Assembly (NCBI GenBank): GCA_018384375.1
Contig: JAHAYJ010000017.1
Span: 1-64,000, forward strand
DNA length: 64,000 bases
Reading direction: 5' to 3'
Origin: Lachnospiraceae bacterium
Lineage (GTDB): Bacteria > Bacillota > Clostridia > Lachnospirales > Lachnospiraceae
Shown here: piece by piece, positions 55,339-64,000 of the stretch
How positions within the stretch are numbered: the stretch's first letter is position 1
Layout of the letters: the number at the start of each line of letters is the position of its first letter
Program-made: the position numbers and the translations under genes
The notes under the pieces: generated by a model
What the model saw: only the letters and a program-made list of their open reading frames with translations
The model's database searches: none
What the model was told of the DNA's origin: nothing

Positions 55339-56343
55339 ATGAACATACGAGAAAGTCTGGAAAAGCTGGAAATCGAATATTTAAGTCCTTATGCGGCACA
55401 CAGCGCTGCTTCGAAGGGCAGGCTCCGGGAGGAGGAACAGTGTGATATCCGTCCGGTCTATCAGAGAGACCGGGACAGGATTCTGCATTCCAAATCCTTT
55501 CGCAGGCTGAAGGATAAAACCCAGGTGTTTCTTTCCCCTGAGGGAGATCATTATCGAACCAGACTTACCCATACGCTGGAGGTTTCCCAGAATGCAAGAA
55601 CGATTGCCAAGGCGCTCCGGATGAATGAGGATCTGGTGGAGGCAATCGCGCTTGGTCATGATCTGGGGCATACCCCCTTTGGGCATGCCGGGGAAAGGGC
55701 ATTGAATGCGGTCTGCCCTTATGGCTTCAGACACAGTGAGCAGAGCGTGAGAACCGTGGATATCCTGGAAAAGAACGGCCAGGGACTGAATCTTACAATT
55801 GAGGTCCGGGACGGTATATTAAATCACCAGACCAAGGGAATGCCACAGACACTGGAGGGAAAAATTGTCCGGTTTTCGGATAAGATTGCCTATATTCATC
55901 ACGATATGGATGATGCGATACGCGCGGGGATCCTGAAGGAGTCGGATGTGCCGAAGGAGATCGCAGAGGTGATCGGGTCTACCACGGGGGAGCGGCTTGA
56001 CCACTTCATTCATGATATTGTCAGTACCAGTTATGGCAAGAATGATATCATGATGTCGGAGCCGGTGGCTGAGGCAATGAAGAAATTACGTCAGTTCATG
56101 TTTGAGAGGGTTTATCAGAATAAGGAAGCAAAGAGTGAGGAAGGAAAAGCGGAAATGCTGATACAGACACTGTACAGCTATTACCGTCATCACCTGGAGC
56201 TTTTGCCCGATGATCTGATTGGACTGATAAGAGACGGCGAGCCAGAAGAAATGATTGTCTGTGACTATATCGGTGCAATGACAGACCGGTTTGCCGTTGC
56301 AAAATATGAGGAGATCTATATTCCCAAATCCTGGCACGGATAA
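55339..56343 (+). CDS. dgt: deoxyguanosinetriphosphate triphosphohydrolase-like HD protein
   Basis: A 334-residue dNTP triphosphohydrolase of the dGTPase-like type 2/3 group. DKTQVFLSPEGDHYRTRLTH supplies the first histidine, and ALGHDLGHTPFGHAGERAL supplies the HD pair and third histidine; the D of KIAYIHHDMDDA completes the metal site. It cleaves dNTPs to deoxynucleoside and tripolyphosphate. It begins the conserved block dgt - dnaG - rpoD of Clostridia. GGGAGCTG precedes ATG 55339. Confidence 0.92.
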   Translation: MNIRESLEKLEIEYLSPYAAHSAASKGRLREEEQCDIRPVYQRDRDRILHSKSFRRLKDKTQVFLSPEGDHYRTRLTHTLEVSQNARTIAKALRMNEDLVEAIALGHDLGHTPFGHAGERALNAVCPYGFRHSEQSVRTVDILEKNGQGLNLTIEVRDGILNHQTKGMPQTLEGKIVRFSDKIAYIHHDMDDAIRAGILKESDVPKEIAEVIGSTTGERLDHFIHDIVSTSYGKNDIMMSEPVAEAMKKLRQFMFERVYQNKEAKSEEGKAEMLIQTLYSYYRHHLELLPDDLIGLIRDGEPEEMIVCDYIGAMTDRFAVAKYEEIYIPKSWHG

Positions 56344-56362
56344 AGAGAGAAACGGAGACAGA

Positions 56363-58135
56363 ATGTATTATCCTGATGAATTAATTGAAGAAGTACGAAT
56401 GAAAAATGATATAGTGGATGTCATTTCAGGATATGTGAGAATTCAGAAAAAGGGAAGCAGCTATTTTGGGCTTTGTCCCTTCCACAACGAAAAATCCCCT
56501 TCCTTTTCTGTATCTCCGAGTAAGCAGATGTTTTACTGCTTTGGCTGCGGGGCAGGTGGGAATGTTTTCACCTTTGTCATGCAGTATGAAAATTATTCCT
56601 TTCAGGAGGCGGTGAAGCTTCTTGCAGATCGGGCAGGGGTGAATCTTCCGGAGATGGAATACGGGGAGGAAGTAAAGAAGCGGGAATCCCAAAGGGCAAG
56701 ACTTCTGGAGGTCAATAAGGAGGCTGCAAAATATTTTTATTATCAGCTCCGCAGTGAGAGAGGACAGGCAGGCTATCAATATTTACGCAGGCGTGAGCTT
56801 TCCGATGAGACCATCAAGAAATTTGGGCTGGGCTTTGCCAATGTGACCAGTGATGATCTGGTAAAGTATTTAAAAAGCAAGGGATATGAGGACAAGCTTC
56901 TTACAGAAGCCGGGCTTGCCAGCTTTGATGAAAAATACGGAATGCATGATAAATTCTGGAATCGTGTGATGTTTCCGATTCAGGACAGTAATCACCGGGT
57001 GATCGGGTTTGGCGGAAGAGTGATGGGCGATGCCAAGCCCAAGTACCTGAATTCTCCCGAAACCATGATTTTTGATAAGAGTCGTAATCTGTACGGCTTG
57101 AATTTTGCAAGGACTTCAAGAGCAGGAAACATTATTCTCTGTGAGGGTTACATGGATGTGATCGCCATGCATCAGGCAGGCTTTACACAGGCGGTGGCAT
57201 CTTTGGGAACTGCCTTTACGGCAGGACAGGCAAATCTGCTGCGAAGGTATGCACAGGAAGTGATTCTTGCCTATGACAGTGATGGGGCAGGTGTGACGGC
57301 AGCACTTCGTGCCATCGGAATTTTGAAGGAAGTGGGACTTACCGGTAAGGTATTGAATTTAGAGCCCTACAAGGATCCGGATGAATTTATCAAAAATCTT
57401 GGAAGAGAAGCCTTCGAGGAACGAATTCGGAAAGCGGAGAACAGCTTTTTCTTTGAGCTTCGGATGCTGCAACGGGATTTTGACTTAAACGATCCGGAAT
57501 CCAAGACCCGTTTTCACAGAGAAATTGCAAAGAAGCTATGTGGTTTTTCGGAGGAAGTGGAGCGGGAGAATTACATTGAGGCAGTAGCTGAGAAATATCA
57601 CATTGGCTTTGAGAATCTCCGCAAGCTGGTTCTTGGCTATGCAGCCCAGACGGGACTTGCTGTGCCTGCAGCCAGGCCGAAATCCGGCATTCAGAAAAAG
57701 AATGATCCGGAAGAAAACAAAAGAAAACCGCAGAAGCTTCTTCTTACATGGTTGGTGGAGGAACCGGCGGTTTATCAGAAAATTAAGAAATATATATCCC
57801 CCGGTGATTTCACCGAGGATTTATATAAAAAAGTAGCCGAAAAGCTTTTTGCGGATCTGGATGGAGGGTGCTTAAACCCGGCTGCCATTATCAGTCTGTT
57901 TACCGACGAGGAGGAACAGCGTGAGGTGGCTGGTCTGTTTAACACAAAACTCATGGAGCTTGAATCACGTGCAGATCGCGAAAAGGCATTTCATGATATA
58001 GTTTTAGCGGTTAAGCGCAACAGTCTTGATTATTTTTCCAGCCAGCTTGGTGCAGATGTATCTGCGATCAATCAGGTGATCGAAGGCAAAAAGGCGCTGG
58101 AAGAACTTAGCAAAACGCATATTTCACTGGATTAA
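56363..58135 (+). CDS. dnaG: DNA primase
   Basis: A 590-residue primase from ATG 56363 (CGGAG five bases upstream); the longer reading from 56291 overlaps dgt. CHC2 zinc finger C38, H41, C59, C62; N-terminal core; TOPRIM domain with IILCEGYMDVIAMHQAG (catalytic glutamate), then ILAYDSDGAGVTAALRA and PYKDPDEFIK; C-terminal DnaB-binding region from about 450. It makes RNA primers for replication and is co-directional with rpoD, as in the classic macromolecular synthesis operon, here without rpsU. Confidence 0.97.
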   Translation: MYYPDELIEEVRMKNDIVDVISGYVRIQKKGSSYFGLCPFHNEKSPSFSVSPSKQMFYCFGCGAGGNVFTFVMQYENYSFQEAVKLLADRAGVNLPEMEYGEEVKKRESQRARLLEVNKEAAKYFYYQLRSERGQAGYQYLRRRELSDETIKKFGLGFANVTSDDLVKYLKSKGYEDKLLTEAGLASFDEKYGMHDKFWNRVMFPIQDSNHRVIGFGGRVMGDAKPKYLNSPETMIFDKSRNLYGLNFARTSRAGNIILCEGYMDVIAMHQAGFTQAVASLGTAFTAGQANLLRRYAQEVILAYDSDGAGVTAALRAIGILKEVGLTGKVLNLEPYKDPDEFIKNLGREAFEERIRKAENSFFFELRMLQRDFDLNDPESKTRFHREIAKKLCGFSEEVERENYIEAVAEKYHIGFENLRKLVLGYAAQTGLAVPAARPKSGIQKKNDPEENKRKPQKLLLTWLVEEPAVYQKIKKYISPGDFTEDLYKKVAEKLFADLDGGCLNPAAIISLFTDEEEQREVAGLFNTKLMELESRADREKAFHDIVLAVKRNSLDYFSSQLGADVSAINQVIEGKKALEELSKTHISLD

Positions 58136-58184
58136 GGCTAATAATGGTAATGTTTAGAATGTCAGGAAGGATGGAAAGCCGAAG

Positions 58185-59297
58185 ATGGATGAAAACACAC
58201 AGGCAAAATTTGATGAGAAGCTTGCGCAGCTCTTAGCAATTGCCAAGAAGAAGAAAAATGTATTAGAGTATCAGGAAATTACGGATTTTTTTGCTGATAT
58301 GGCATTGGGAGAGGAACAGTTTGATAAGATCATCGAGACCCTGGAGCAGAACAATATTGATATCCTGCGTATCACAGAGGGGGATGATGTGGATGATGAG
58401 GAAATCATACTGACAGAGGAGGATGAGGTTGATGTTGAAAATATCGACCTTTCTGTGCCGGATGGAATCAGTATTGAGGATCCCGTCAGAATGTATTTAA
58501 AGGAAATCGGTAAGGTGCCGCTACTTAGCGCCGAGGAGGAGATTGAGCTTGCCCAGAAGATGGAGATTGGAGATCAGGAGGCAAAGAAGCGCCTTGCGGA
58601 GGCAAATCTTCGTCTGGTGGTCAGCATTGCTAAGCGCTATGTGGGACGCGGAATGCTGTTCCTTGATCTGATCCAGGAGGGAAATCTGGGTCTTATTAAG
58701 GCTGTGGAGAAATTTGATTATCGTAAGGGATATAAATTTTCTACCTATGCGACATGGTGGATTCGTCAGGCAATTACAAGAGCGATTGCCGATCAGGCAA
58801 GAACCATCCGTATTCCCGTGCATATGGTAGAAACAATCAATAAACTGATCCGTGTGAGCAGACAGCTGCTTCAGGAGCTTGGACGGGAACCTACCCCGGA
58901 GGAGATTGCGGAGGAAATGAATCTGCCGGTAGAGCGGGTGCGTGAGATCCTGAAGATTTCACAGGAGCCTGTTTCTCTGGAAACTCCGATCGGTGAGGAG
59001 GAAGATTCTCATCTGGGAGATTTTATACAGGATGACAATGTGCCGGTGCCTGCTGATGCAGCAGCCTTTACACTGCTCAAGGAACAGCTGGTGGAGGTAC
59101 TTGGAACGCTTACCGAAAGAGAGCAGAAGGTTTTAAGGCTGCGCTTTGGTCTTGATGATGGGCGTGCAAGGACGCTGGAAGAGGTTGGTAAGGAATTTAA
59201 TGTTACCAGAGAGCGTATCAGACAGATCGAGGCAAAGGCGCTCCGCAAGCTCCGTCATCCCAGCAGAAGCAGAAAGCTGAAGGATTATCTTGACTGA
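58185..59297 (+). CDS. rpoD: RNA polymerase primary sigma factor
   Basis: A 370-residue SigA. Region 1.1 at about 1-80; region 1.2 [20 protein letters not shown]; region 2 [40 protein letters not shown] and [20 protein letters not shown]; region 3 [20 protein letters not shown]; region 4 [20 protein letters not shown] and [20 protein letters not shown]. Complete and without the long spacer of proteobacterial RpoD. It directs transcription from the TTGACA/TATAAT promoters noted throughout the window. Its stop overlaps the trmK start by one base. Confidence 0.98.
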   Translation: MDENTQAKFDEKLAQLLAIAKKKKNVLEYQEITDFFADMALGEEQFDKIIETLEQNNIDILRITEGDDVDDEEIILTEEDEVDVENIDLSVPDGISIEDPVRMYLKEIGKVPLLSAEEEIELAQKMEIGDQEAKKRLAEANLRLVVSIAKRYVGRGMLFLDLIQEGNLGLIKAVEKFDYRKGYKFSTYATWWIRQAITRAIADQARTIRIPVHMVETINKLIRVSRQLLQELGREPTPEEIAEEMNLPVERVREILKISQEPVSLETPIGEEEDSHLGDFIQDDNVPVPADAAAFTLLKEQLVEVLGTLTEREQKVLRLRFGLDDGRARTLEEVGKEFNVTRERIRQIEAKALRKLRHPSRSRKLKDYLD

Positions 59298-60037
59298 TGA
59301 ACAGACAAGTGATTTTATCGGCAAGGATGCAGGCGGTGGCAGATCTGGTGACAGCAGGAAACCGGGTCTGTGATGTGGGATGTGATCACGGTTATATATC
59401 CATTTACCTGGTTCAGAGTAGAAAAGCACCCTGTGTGCTTGCTATGGATGTAAATAGAGGACCGCTTCAGCGGGCATCAGAGCACGTTAAGGCTGCCGGG
59501 CTGGAGAAATACATAACGCTGCGCCTCTCGGATGGACTTCTGGCATTCCGGAAGGGAGAGGCAGATACGCTTGTGTGTGCGGGAATGGGAGGAAGACTGA
59601 TGCAGCGGATCCTGGAAAGAGAACCGGATAAAACCTTTTCTTTTCGGGAACTGATTCTGCAGCCACAGTCGGAAATCGGTACATTCCGCAGGTTTTTGGA
59701 AAAAATGGGATATTCCATTGAAGATGAAGATATGATATTGGAGGAAGGTAAATTCTATCCGGTAATTAGAGCGGTCAGAGGGAAGGCAGAACGGCCGATG
59801 ACACAGGTACAGGCCCGGTTTGGTCCGGTTCTCCTTGAAAAAAAGCATCCCGTTCTGATGAAATTCCTGAAAAAGGAATGGAACAGCTGCCTCGCAATCA
59901 GAGCGGAGCTGGCTCATGCCGAGGAAGGCGGACGGATGGAAAAAAGAAGGAAGGAGCTTGAACAGGATATGGGGTATCTGCGTCAGGCTGCCGGATTAAT
60001 GGGGATGGAGGAAATTTATGGTTACGATTACAATTGA
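59297..60037 (+). CDS. trmK: tRNA (adenine(22)-N(1))-methyltransferase
   Basis: A 246-residue class I methyltransferase of the TrmK family. The SAM-binding motif I is VCDVGCDHGYISIYLV, with LAMDVNRGPLQRA as motif II and CAGMGGRLMQRIL as the active-site loop typical of TrmK. It methylates A22 of tRNAs. The C-terminal coiled coil (about 200-240) is present. The position directly after rpoD, with one-base overlap, is conserved in Firmicutes. Its end overlaps the next gene by 20 bp. Confidence 0.93.
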   Translation: MNRQVILSARMQAVADLVTAGNRVCDVGCDHGYISIYLVQSRKAPCVLAMDVNRGPLQRASEHVKAAGLEKYITLRLSDGLLAFRKGEADTLVCAGMGGRLMQRILEREPDKTFSFRELILQPQSEIGTFRRFLEKMGYSIEDEDMILEEGKFYPVIRAVRGKAERPMTQVQARFGPVLLEKKHPVLMKFLKKEWNSCLAIRAELAHAEEGGRMEKRRKELEQDMGYLRQAAGLMGMEEIYGYDYN

Positions 60038-61673
60038 CGGGGTAAAAAAGCAATATCCGAAGGGAACGCGTTTTGAAGAGATCGCCCGGGAATATCAGCC
60101 AAAGTATACGGATATGATCGCACTGGTTCTTGAAAACGGAAAAATCAGAGAACTGATGAAAACGGCTGAAAAGGACTGCACACTTTCCTTTTTGACGATT
60201 CGCGATGCGATTGGGCATAAGACCTATGTCCGGACAGCACTTATGACGTTGGTGAAGGCAGTGTATGATGTCCTGGGAACGGATCAGGTAAAACGGGTTA
60301 AGGTAGAATTTGCCATTGGACAGGGATACTATTGCAGTATTAAGATGGATGAGAAGCTGACTTTGGAGCAGGTAAAGCAGATAGGCTCCAGAATGCAGGA
60401 GCTTGTACAGGCAGATTTGCCGATCACAAAGAAATCCTATCCCATCGATGAGGCAATGGAGATCTTCCGCCAGCATAATATGAAGGATAAGGAAAAGCTG
60501 TTCCGTTACCGCCGAAGCTCATTCGTCAATATTTATTGTCTCGATGGCTTTTATGATTACTATTACGGCTATATGCTGCCGAGTACCGGTTATTTAAAAT
60601 ATTTTGATGTGATGCTGTATGAAGGAGGAATTCTTCTTCTGATCCCAAGTAGTAACGAGCCTACCAAAATTGATTATTTTGAGCCAAAGGAAAAGTTTTT
60701 CCACACCCTGATGACCTCCACACAGTGGGGCGAGATGATGGGAATCGATACGGTGGGTGACTTGAACAATGCGATCCGCGACGGGCAGCTGAATGATATG
60801 ATACTGGTACAGGAAGCATTGCAGGAAAGAAGAATCGGCGAGATTGCCCGGGAAATTGTGGATCGGGGGAATGTCAAATTCGTATTGATTGCCGGTCCGT
60901 CTTCCTCCGGTAAGACGACCTTTTCCCACAGACTTTCCATTCAGCTTCGCACCTATGGTATGGTACCGCATCCGATAGCGCTGGATGATTACTTTGTGAA
61001 CAGGGAAGATACTCCAAGGGATGAAAATGGTGATTACAATTTTGAATGTCTGGAAGCAATTGATGTAAATCAGTTTAATTCGGACATGAACAGACTGCTT
61101 GCGGGAGAGACGGTGGAGCTTCCCACGTTTAATTTCAAAACCGGTAAGAGGGAATATCGTGGAAACTTTAAGAAACTGGGACCGGAGGATATTCTGGTAA
61201 TTGAGGGAATTCATGGACTGAATCCCAAGACGACTGCATCCATGCCGGATGAGAGCAAATTCAAGATCTATATCAGTGCTCTCACCAGTCTTAATGTTGA
61301 TGAGCATAACAGGATTCCGACTACGGACGGAAGACTGCTGCGCCGTATGGTGCGGGATGCCCGGACCAGAGGTGCCAGTGCAAGAAGAACCATTGAGATG
61401 TGGCCTTCGGTAAGAAGAGGAGAGGAGACTTACATTTTCCCCTTCCAGGAAAGCGCAGACGAAATGTTTAATTCAGCTTTAATATATGAGCTGGCAGTTC
61501 TCAAGCAGTATGCGGAACCGCTCCTTTTCGGAATTGAGAAGGATGCGCCGGAATACTACGAGGCGAAGCGCCTGCTGAAGTTCATGGAATATTTCCTCGG
61601 AATTGACAGCAGGAATGTTCCTGACAATTCAATCTGCCGAGAGTTTATCGGTGGAAGCTATTTTAATGTGTAA
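60018..61673 (+). CDS. nucleoside kinase with TGS domain (uridine kinase-like)
   Basis: A 551-residue protein: N-terminal TGS domain (VTITIDGVKKQYPKGTRFEE), a threonyl-tRNA synthetase second-domain-like region (about 65-230) and a C-terminal uridine kinase/phosphoribulokinase fold with P-loop GPSSSGKT at 293-300, ALDDYFVNREDTPRDE and LVIEGIHGLNP. This fusion is widespread in Clostridia and named nucleoside kinase; the substrate is presumed uridine or another nucleoside. It overlaps trmK and ends 30 bp before the RNase P RNA. Confidence 0.9.
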   Translation: MVTITIDGVKKQYPKGTRFEEIAREYQPKYTDMIALVLENGKIRELMKTAEKDCTLSFLTIRDAIGHKTYVRTALMTLVKAVYDVLGTDQVKRVKVEFAIGQGYYCSIKMDEKLTLEQVKQIGSRMQELVQADLPITKKSYPIDEAMEIFRQHNMKDKEKLFRYRRSSFVNIYCLDGFYDYYYGYMLPSTGYLKYFDVMLYEGGILLLIPSSNEPTKIDYFEPKEKFFHTLMTSTQWGEMMGIDTVGDLNNAIRDGQLNDMILVQEALQERRIGEIAREIVDRGNVKFVLIAGPSSSGKTTFSHRLSIQLRTYGMVPHPIALDDYFVNREDTPRDENGDYNFECLEAIDVNQFNSDMNRLLAGETVELPTFNFKTGKREYRGNFKKLGPEDILVIEGIHGLNPKTTASMPDESKFKIYISALTSLNVDEHNRIPTTDGRLLRRMVRDARTRGASARRTIEMWPSVRRGEETYIFPFQESADEMFNSALIYELAVLKQYAEPLLFGIEKDAPEYYEAKRLLKFMEYFLGIDSRNVPDNSICREFIGGSYFNV

Positions 61674-61703
61674 TTATATTGTGTAATATAGATAAGAGAA
61701 ATC

Positions 61704-62080
61704 AAGTAGGACAAATGATCGCGGCTGCCTTTGGCAGGTGAGGAAAGTCCGGGCTTCATAGGGCAGGATGCCGGATAACATCCGGTGGAGGTGACTCCAA
61801 GGCCAGTGCAACAGAAATATACCGCCCCATATACAGTTTTTGGACTGTATAGGAAAACAGCTATGCTGTCTTCTTTGGGGTAAGGGTGGAAGGGCAGTGT
61901 AAGAGACTACCGCCTGCACGGTAACGGGCAGGGCACATGTAAACCCCATCCGAAGCAAGACCAAACAGAAAGCGCTTAAGCTTGCCCGGCGAGCTTTCAG
62001 GTAGGTCGCTTGAGGCTGCTGGTAACAGCAGTCCTAGATAGATGATCATTCACGACATAACCCGGCTTATCGTCCTGCTT
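61704..62080 (+). ncRNA. rnpB: RNase P RNA, bacterial class A
   Basis: The closing stem AAGTAGGAC/GTCCTGCTT, the conserved GAGGAAAGTCCGGGCTTC near the 5' end, CAGTGCAACAGAAATATACC, GGTAAGGGTGGAAGGGCAG, GTAAGAGACTACCGC and the 3' CATAACCCGGCTTATCG identify it. About 377 nt. It is the catalytic RNA that matures tRNA 5' ends. Confidence 0.96.
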
Positions 62081-62099
62081 GATTTACAGGAACTGAAAC

Positions 62100-62786
62100 A
62101 TGGAATGGAAAAAGAAAAGCTGCCAGATTTTTGCGGTGTTGATAATAACGTGTGTTATGACTGCGCTGGCAGCAACCTATGACGAGCATAATGAAGTCAT
62201 ATCTGAAACAGAGACTTTTGATCCCTGGAGTGTTCAGACAGAGTGTGTACGCATTCAGGCAGAAGGACACTATGGAAGCGGAAGTATTCTGAAGATATCT
62301 GATCAGGAAGCGGTGATTGTAACGAACAGGCACGTATTGCTGTACTGGAGTGAGGACAGCTACGTGACTTTTTTTCATGGCGCATCCTGCGGAGGGGAAA
62401 TATTGTGGATGTCTGAAAAAGAAGACGTGGGATTTCTGAAGGCGGATCTGCGGACACTTACTGAAGAAGAGAAGTTGGAATTACAGGCAGTAGAGCTGGT
62501 GGATGAAGAACCGCAGAAGGGCGACTATTTTTTTATGATCGATATGGCATCGGATGTATGGAAGAAAGAAATCTATGAAGGACAGATTCTGGAACCTCTG
62601 ATGTACCTGGAGGAATTTGGGACGGAAATGCTTTATGGGGAATCCTGCTTTGAGCCAGGAATGTCAGGCTGCGGTGTCTATGATATGCAGGGAAGATACA
62701 TTGGAATGCTGACCGGTGGAACACAGCAGAACGAGATTGCAGCGGTGCCGGCGGAAAGTATAAAAAAATATTTCATTACAGAATGA
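62100..62786 (+). CDS. secreted or membrane-anchored trypsin-like serine protease
   Basis: A 228-residue S1-fold protease. An N-terminal hydrophobic segment (about 9-25) is a signal peptide or anchor. Triad: H78 in IVTNRHVLLYW, D109 in KEDVGFLKADL, S189 in FEPGMSGCGVYD (GMSGCG in place of GNSGGP). MLTGGTQQNEIAAVPAESI is the usual last strand. Related to HtrA-type proteases but without a PDZ domain. AGGA precedes ATG 62100. Substrate unknown. Confidence 0.82.
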   Translation: MEWKKKSCQIFAVLIITCVMTALAATYDEHNEVISETETFDPWSVQTECVRIQAEGHYGSGSILKISDQEAVIVTNRHVLLYWSEDSYVTFFHGASCGGEILWMSEKEDVGFLKADLRTLTEEEKLELQAVELVDEEPQKGDYFFMIDMASDVWKKEIYEGQILEPLMYLEEFGTEMLYGESCFEPGMSGCGVYDMQGRYIGMLTGGTQQNEIAAVPAESIKKYFITE

Positions 62787-62809
62787 ACAAATGGCATAAG
62801 AAGCGTATC

Positions 62810-62879
62810 CTTGAAAAAGTATTGACAGCTAGCGTTTGCTAGCTTATACTTTTTCAAGAGAGGCTAGTAAACACTAGCC
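62810..62879 (+). promoter_or_regulatory. promoter with two operators inside a long inverted repeat
   Basis: TTGACA 62822-62827, 17-bp spacer, TATACT 62845-62850. The spacer is an operator AGCTAGC-GTTT-GCTAGCT (62827-62844); a second, GGCTAGT-AAAC-ACTAGCC, lies at 62862-62879. The promoter is further enclosed by 13-bp arms CTTGAAAAAGTAT (62810-62822) and ATACTTTTTCAAG (62846-62858). AAGGAG follows for ATG 62903. Confidence 0.8.
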
Positions 62880-62902
62880 AATGAAATACAAAGGAGAAGC
62901 AG

Positions 62903-64000
62903 ATGAAAACATTTAATTTAGAAGAATATTTGAGTAACGGTATTGAGAGAATTGTGAAAGAGATTATGAAGGCATCCCTGGAGAATCCGCAGGAAAGTCT
63001 GTTCCTGATGCAATATGCCAGGGAGAGCAGAAAGGCAAGAGCACTCCGCAGGCAAAAGGAGATAGAAGGGAAGCATATCCCGCCGTTCTTGATCGCCAGT
63101 ATTACCAATCAGTGTAATCTTCACTGCAAAGGCTGTTATGCCAGGGCAAATAACAGCTGTCATGATTGCTCGTCGGATCAGGACAAAGCATTGATGAATG
63201 AGGACTGGAAACGTATTTTTGGACAGGCGGCTGAGCTTGGTGTCAGTTTTATTCTGTTGGCCGGTGGAGAGCCATTTATGAGAAAGGATGTGCTGAATGA
63301 AGCCGCAAAGCAGAAAAAAATATTATTTCCGATCTTTACAAACGGAACCCTGATACAGGAGGATTCTATTCATTTACTTTCAAAAAACAGAAATCTGATT
63401 CCGATACTCAGTATAGAAGGACAGAAGCTTACAACCGATAAGCGCAGAGGTGCCGGCGTTTATGAAAAATTATGTGATACAATGGAAACATTACACAGAC
63501 AGGGGATTTTATTTGGTGCCTCTGTAACGATAAGCATGGAAAACCGGGATGAAGTGCTGTCAGAGCAGTTTGTACAGAATCTGGCATCGCGTGGTTGCAA
63601 AGGGATTGTTTTTGTGGAATATGTACCGGCAGATCCGGCAACAAAGAATCTGGCACTTACTGATGAGGCCAGAGCAGTTGTACTAAGGAGGATCAATGAA
63701 CTGAGGAAGGACAGACAGGAAATGGTGTTTATCGCCTTTCCGGGAGATGAAAAGAGCTCCGGTGGTTGCCTGGCGGCAGGTCGGGGATTCTTTCATATCA
63801 ATGCACATGGCGGTGCGGAACCGTGTCCTTTTTCTCCTTATTCTGATACAAGCTTAAAGGAGGTTTCTCTGGAGGAGGCACTTGACTCCCCTCTGTTCAG
63901 GCACTTACAGGAAAACGGGAATCTCGAAAAGGAACATATTGGAGGCTGTGTTCTGTTTGAACAGAGAGATCTGGTACAAAAATTGTTGAGAGGAGAATGC
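62903..64000 (+). CDS. radical SAM protein, 3' end beyond the window
   Basis: At least 366 residues, open to the window edge, ATG 62903 with AAGGAG. The radical SAM motif C71-x3-C75-x2-C78 is in SITNQCNLHCKGCYARA, followed by LLAGGEPFMRKDVL (GGEP SAM-binding motif). Later cysteines in AEPCPFSPYSD and GGCVLF suggest a SPASM- or twitch-type auxiliary cluster. Heme-like and peptide-modifying enzymes share this layout; the substrate is unclear. Tightly controlled by the double operator upstream, probably by a TetR-type repressor encoded beyond the window. Confidence 0.88.
   Translation, partial: MKTFNLEEYLSNGIERIVKEIMKASLENPQESLFLMQYARESRKARALRRQKEIEGKHIPPFLIASITNQCNLHCKGCYARANNSCHDCSSDQDKALMNEDWKRIFGQAAELGVSFILLAGGEPFMRKDVLNEAAKQKKILFPIFTNGTLIQEDSIHLLSKNRNLIPILSIEGQKLTTDKRRGAGVYEKLCDTMETLHRQGILFGASVTISMENRDEVLSEQFVQNLASRGCKGIVFVEYVPADPATKNLALTDEARAVVLRRINELRKDRQEMVFIAFPGDEKSSGGCLAAGRGFFHINAHGGAEPCPFSPYSDTSLKEVSLEEALDSPLFRHLQENGNLEKEHIGGCVLFEQRDLVQKLLRGEC

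Overview
The window reads as chromosomal DNA of a gut-type Clostridium relative, most likely Lachnospiraceae. Basis: the dgt - dnaG - rpoD - trmK - nucleoside kinase - rnpB block, many families typical of Clostridia (CmpB-like permease proteins, DUF6320, ISLre2 and IS200/IS605 transposons, CobW-type GTPases next to TIGR03943-like domains), strong AGGAGG ribosome sites, and no sign of an outer membrane. The family assignment is inference; no 16S gene is present.

Layout. 1-6.5 kb: an AT-rich accessory stretch with a small HTH protein, a KilA-N protein, a dead serine-recombinase remnant, then two small regulated units: a WYL regulator with VOC, TIGR04076-like and isochorismatase-like proteins, and a TetR regulator with two flavodoxin-fold proteins and a DUF5131 protein. 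6.5-30 kb: core-like DNA with a chemoreceptor behind a long leader, an MFS carrier, a cation-homeostasis cluster (NhaP-like antiporter, TrkA, TrkH/KtrB, KtrA, an overlooked 42-residue membrane peptide, KdpD, KdpE), a ferritin-like protein, a beta-lactamase-fold hydrolase, a TetR/MFS efflux pair sharing a palindromic operator, a MATE pump, endonuclease IV, an HD protein, a CobW metallochaperone group and a diguanylate cyclase.

30.2-44.2 kb is a mobile and decaying region anchored on a tRNA-Leu(AAG) gene. A 2.4-kb integrative element, bounded by a 24-bp repeat of the tRNA 3' end, carries only an integrase and a restriction-endonuclease-like protein whose TM2 membrane domain is split by an A8 frameshift. 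Beside the tRNA terminator that it displaced lies an IS200/IS605 element (TnpA, TnpB, probable omega RNA). Two different ISLre2 elements then sit head to tail in the same 9-bp target. Next come a type I toxin-antitoxin-like module (31-residue membrane peptide plus convergent small RNA), an XRE regulator, and remnants of a hybrid histidine kinase and of hydroxylamine reductase.

44.3-64 kb returns to core-like DNA: a second MATE pump, lgt, a membrane-anchored LuxR-type regulator, a zinc-ribbon lipoprotein, a GGDEF/EAL protein, an SPFH/ribbon-helix-helix pair, a condensation-fold acyltransferase and esterase group, the replication/transcription block, RNase P RNA, a secreted trypsin-like protease, and a radical SAM gene that runs off the end behind a double operator.

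The most promising unusual items are the minimal tRNA-borne integrative element with a single defence-like cargo gene, the convergent peptide/sRNA module at 40.5-40.8 kb, the same-site double ISLre2 insertion, and the small membrane ORF between ktrA and kdpD.
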